This document shows, one piece after another, positions 5,402 through 6,043 of a DNA stretch of 6,043 nt. Source of the DNA: Bacteroidaceae bacterium (lineage in GTDB: Bacteria; Bacteroidota; Bacteroidia; Bacteroidales; Bacteroidaceae); NCBI GenBank assembly GCA_017551845.1, contig JAFZKR010000071.1, positions 1 through 6,043 of the forward strand, in the 5' to 3' direction. A program made the translations under genes and the position numbers. Under the pieces are notes generated by a model that was not told the origin of the DNA, did not search any database, and saw only the letters and a list, made by a program, of their open reading frames with translations. Position 1 is the stretch's first letter, and each line of letters begins with the position of its first letter.

Positions 5402-5985
5402 CAGAATTCAACTATAGGAGCCGTGTTCGCACCTTCCTCTGCCTCGAAGTAGGGTTTTTTCTCAAAGTTACGCATTCCGGCAATGATGCTCTGTGGAAAC
5501 TTGCGTATGTAAGTGTTGAACTTTTGTGACGCCTCATTGAAATTCTTGCGCTCTACAGCAATGCGGTTCTCAGTACCCTCAAGCTGTGCTTGCAGTTCCT
5601 TGAAGTTCTCATTGGCCTTGAGTTCAGGATATGCTTCACTGATTGCAATAAGGCGTCCCAAAGCACTACCCACCTCATTTTGAGCCTGCTGGAATTCCTT
5701 GAGCTGTTCAGCAGTCATATTTTCCGGATTAACTGTGATTGATGTAGCCTTAGTACGTGCATTTACAACTGCCTCGAAGGTTGATGTCTCATGCTGAGCA
5801 TAGCCTTTTACGGTATTTACAAGGTTGGGAATTAGGTCGGCGCGACGTTGATAGACGTTCTCGACGTTACTCCAAGCTGTGTTTACACCCTCTTCCATAG
5901 TAACCATGCTGTTGTTTACTTTGATACCCCAAAGCACGACTACTGCTATGACAGCAATGATAATCCAAGTACTTTTCTTTTTCAT
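5401..5985 (-). CDS. lemA: LemA family membrane-anchored protein
   Basis: A 194-residue LemA-family protein; the family is usually about 180-200 residues. MKKKS is followed by a single hydrophobic segment at about 7-21 (WIIIAVIAVVVLWGI), a membrane anchor or uncleaved signal with no lipobox cysteine. The body is the helical, partly coiled-coil LemA domain: EEGVNTAWSNVENVYQRRADLIPNLVNTVKGYA (about 31-63), the family hallmark, then ALGRLIAISEAYPELKANENFKELQAQLEGTENRIAVERKNFNE and FNTYIRKFP. The bulk probably lies on the periplasmic side. The biochemical role of the family is unsettled. It commonly sits beside TPM-domain (YgcG-like) proteins, and the tail of one lies 25 bp upstream here. purM overlaps its stop by one base, so all three are probably one transcript whose promoter lies off the right edge. 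Start chosen at 5983-5985, just before the anchor; AAAGGA is only 2 bases upstream, too close for a normal ribosome site. Confidence 0.93.
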   Translation of the reverse strand: MKKKSTWIIIAVIAVVVLWGIKVNNSMVTMEEGVNTAWSNVENVYQRRADLIPNLVNTVKGYAQHETSTFEAVVNARTKATSITVNPENMTAEQLKEFQQAQNEVGSALGRLIAISEAYPELKANENFKELQAQLEGTENRIAVERKNFNEASQKFNTYIRKFPQSIIAGMRNFEKKPYFEAEEGANTAPIVEF

Positions 5986-6010
5986 AATCCTTTATGTTTA
6001 AAATGTTTTA

Positions 6011-6043
6011 TTAAAATCTTGAGCCGGCACCTCCGCCACCAAA
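6011..6043 (-). CDS. C-terminal tail of a Gly-rich TPM-domain (YgcG-like) protein, partial
   Basis: The last 33 bases read on the minus strand as FGGGGAGSRF followed by TAA (6011-6013), in frame to the right edge. A Gly-rich tail ending in FGGGGAG-aromatic/basic is typical of the TPM-domain (TPM_phosphatase, formerly DUF477) membrane proteins encoded next to LemA in many Bacteroidetes. The neighbour lemA begins 25 bp downstream on the same strand, which supports the reading. Only ten residues are visible, so the family call rests on the tail motif and context. Confidence 0.65.
   Translation of the reverse strand, partial: FGGGGAGSRF

Overview
The window is a chromosomal stretch from a member of the Bacteroidales (Bacteroidetes), most like a gut Bacteroides/Prevotella-type organism. 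Three things support this. Promoters match the Bacteroidetes form (TTTG, about 20 bp, TAnnTTTG). Leaders are A-rich with weak or no Shine-Dalgarno sites. The protein types also fit: a long-form PurM, a LemA plus Gly-rich TPM-protein pair, and MetA with MetY. The exact genus cannot be fixed from sequence alone.

Layout from left to right: the C-terminal two thirds of an aminoacyl-histidine dipeptidase (pepD family, +) enters from the left edge and ends at 1014. A 223-bp spacer (1015-1237) follows between the convergent pepD and an Lrp/AsnC regulator gene (-). It is almost filled by one palindrome-bounded, multi-hairpin element (1031-1216) that no gene explains; this is the most unusual object in the window. 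The regulator (1238-1738, -) diverges from a MetY-type O-acetylhomoserine sulfhydrylase gene (1890-3176, +) across a 151-bp spacer with back-to-back promoters. A MetA-family homoserine O-acyltransferase (3278-4195, +) follows, then a strong intrinsic terminator. The last block runs on the minus strand: the tail of a Gly-rich TPM-domain (YgcG-like) protein at the right edge, then lemA, then a PurM-type AIR synthase gene whose start overlaps the lemA stop by one base.

How the genes fit together: metY and metA encode consecutive steps of methionine synthesis. MetA activates homoserine and MetY replaces the acyl group with sulfide to give homocysteine. MetA carries Glu at position 111, the residue linked to acetyl-CoA use, which agrees with a partner that uses O-acetylhomoserine. 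The divergent Lrp-family regulator is a natural candidate to control them. The lemA-purM overlap suggests translational coupling between an envelope protein and a purine enzyme, with no obvious functional reason. The genes themselves are ordinary core metabolism. The structured spacer element, the symmetric leaders of the divergent pair and the 5' hairpin of metA are the parts worth following up.
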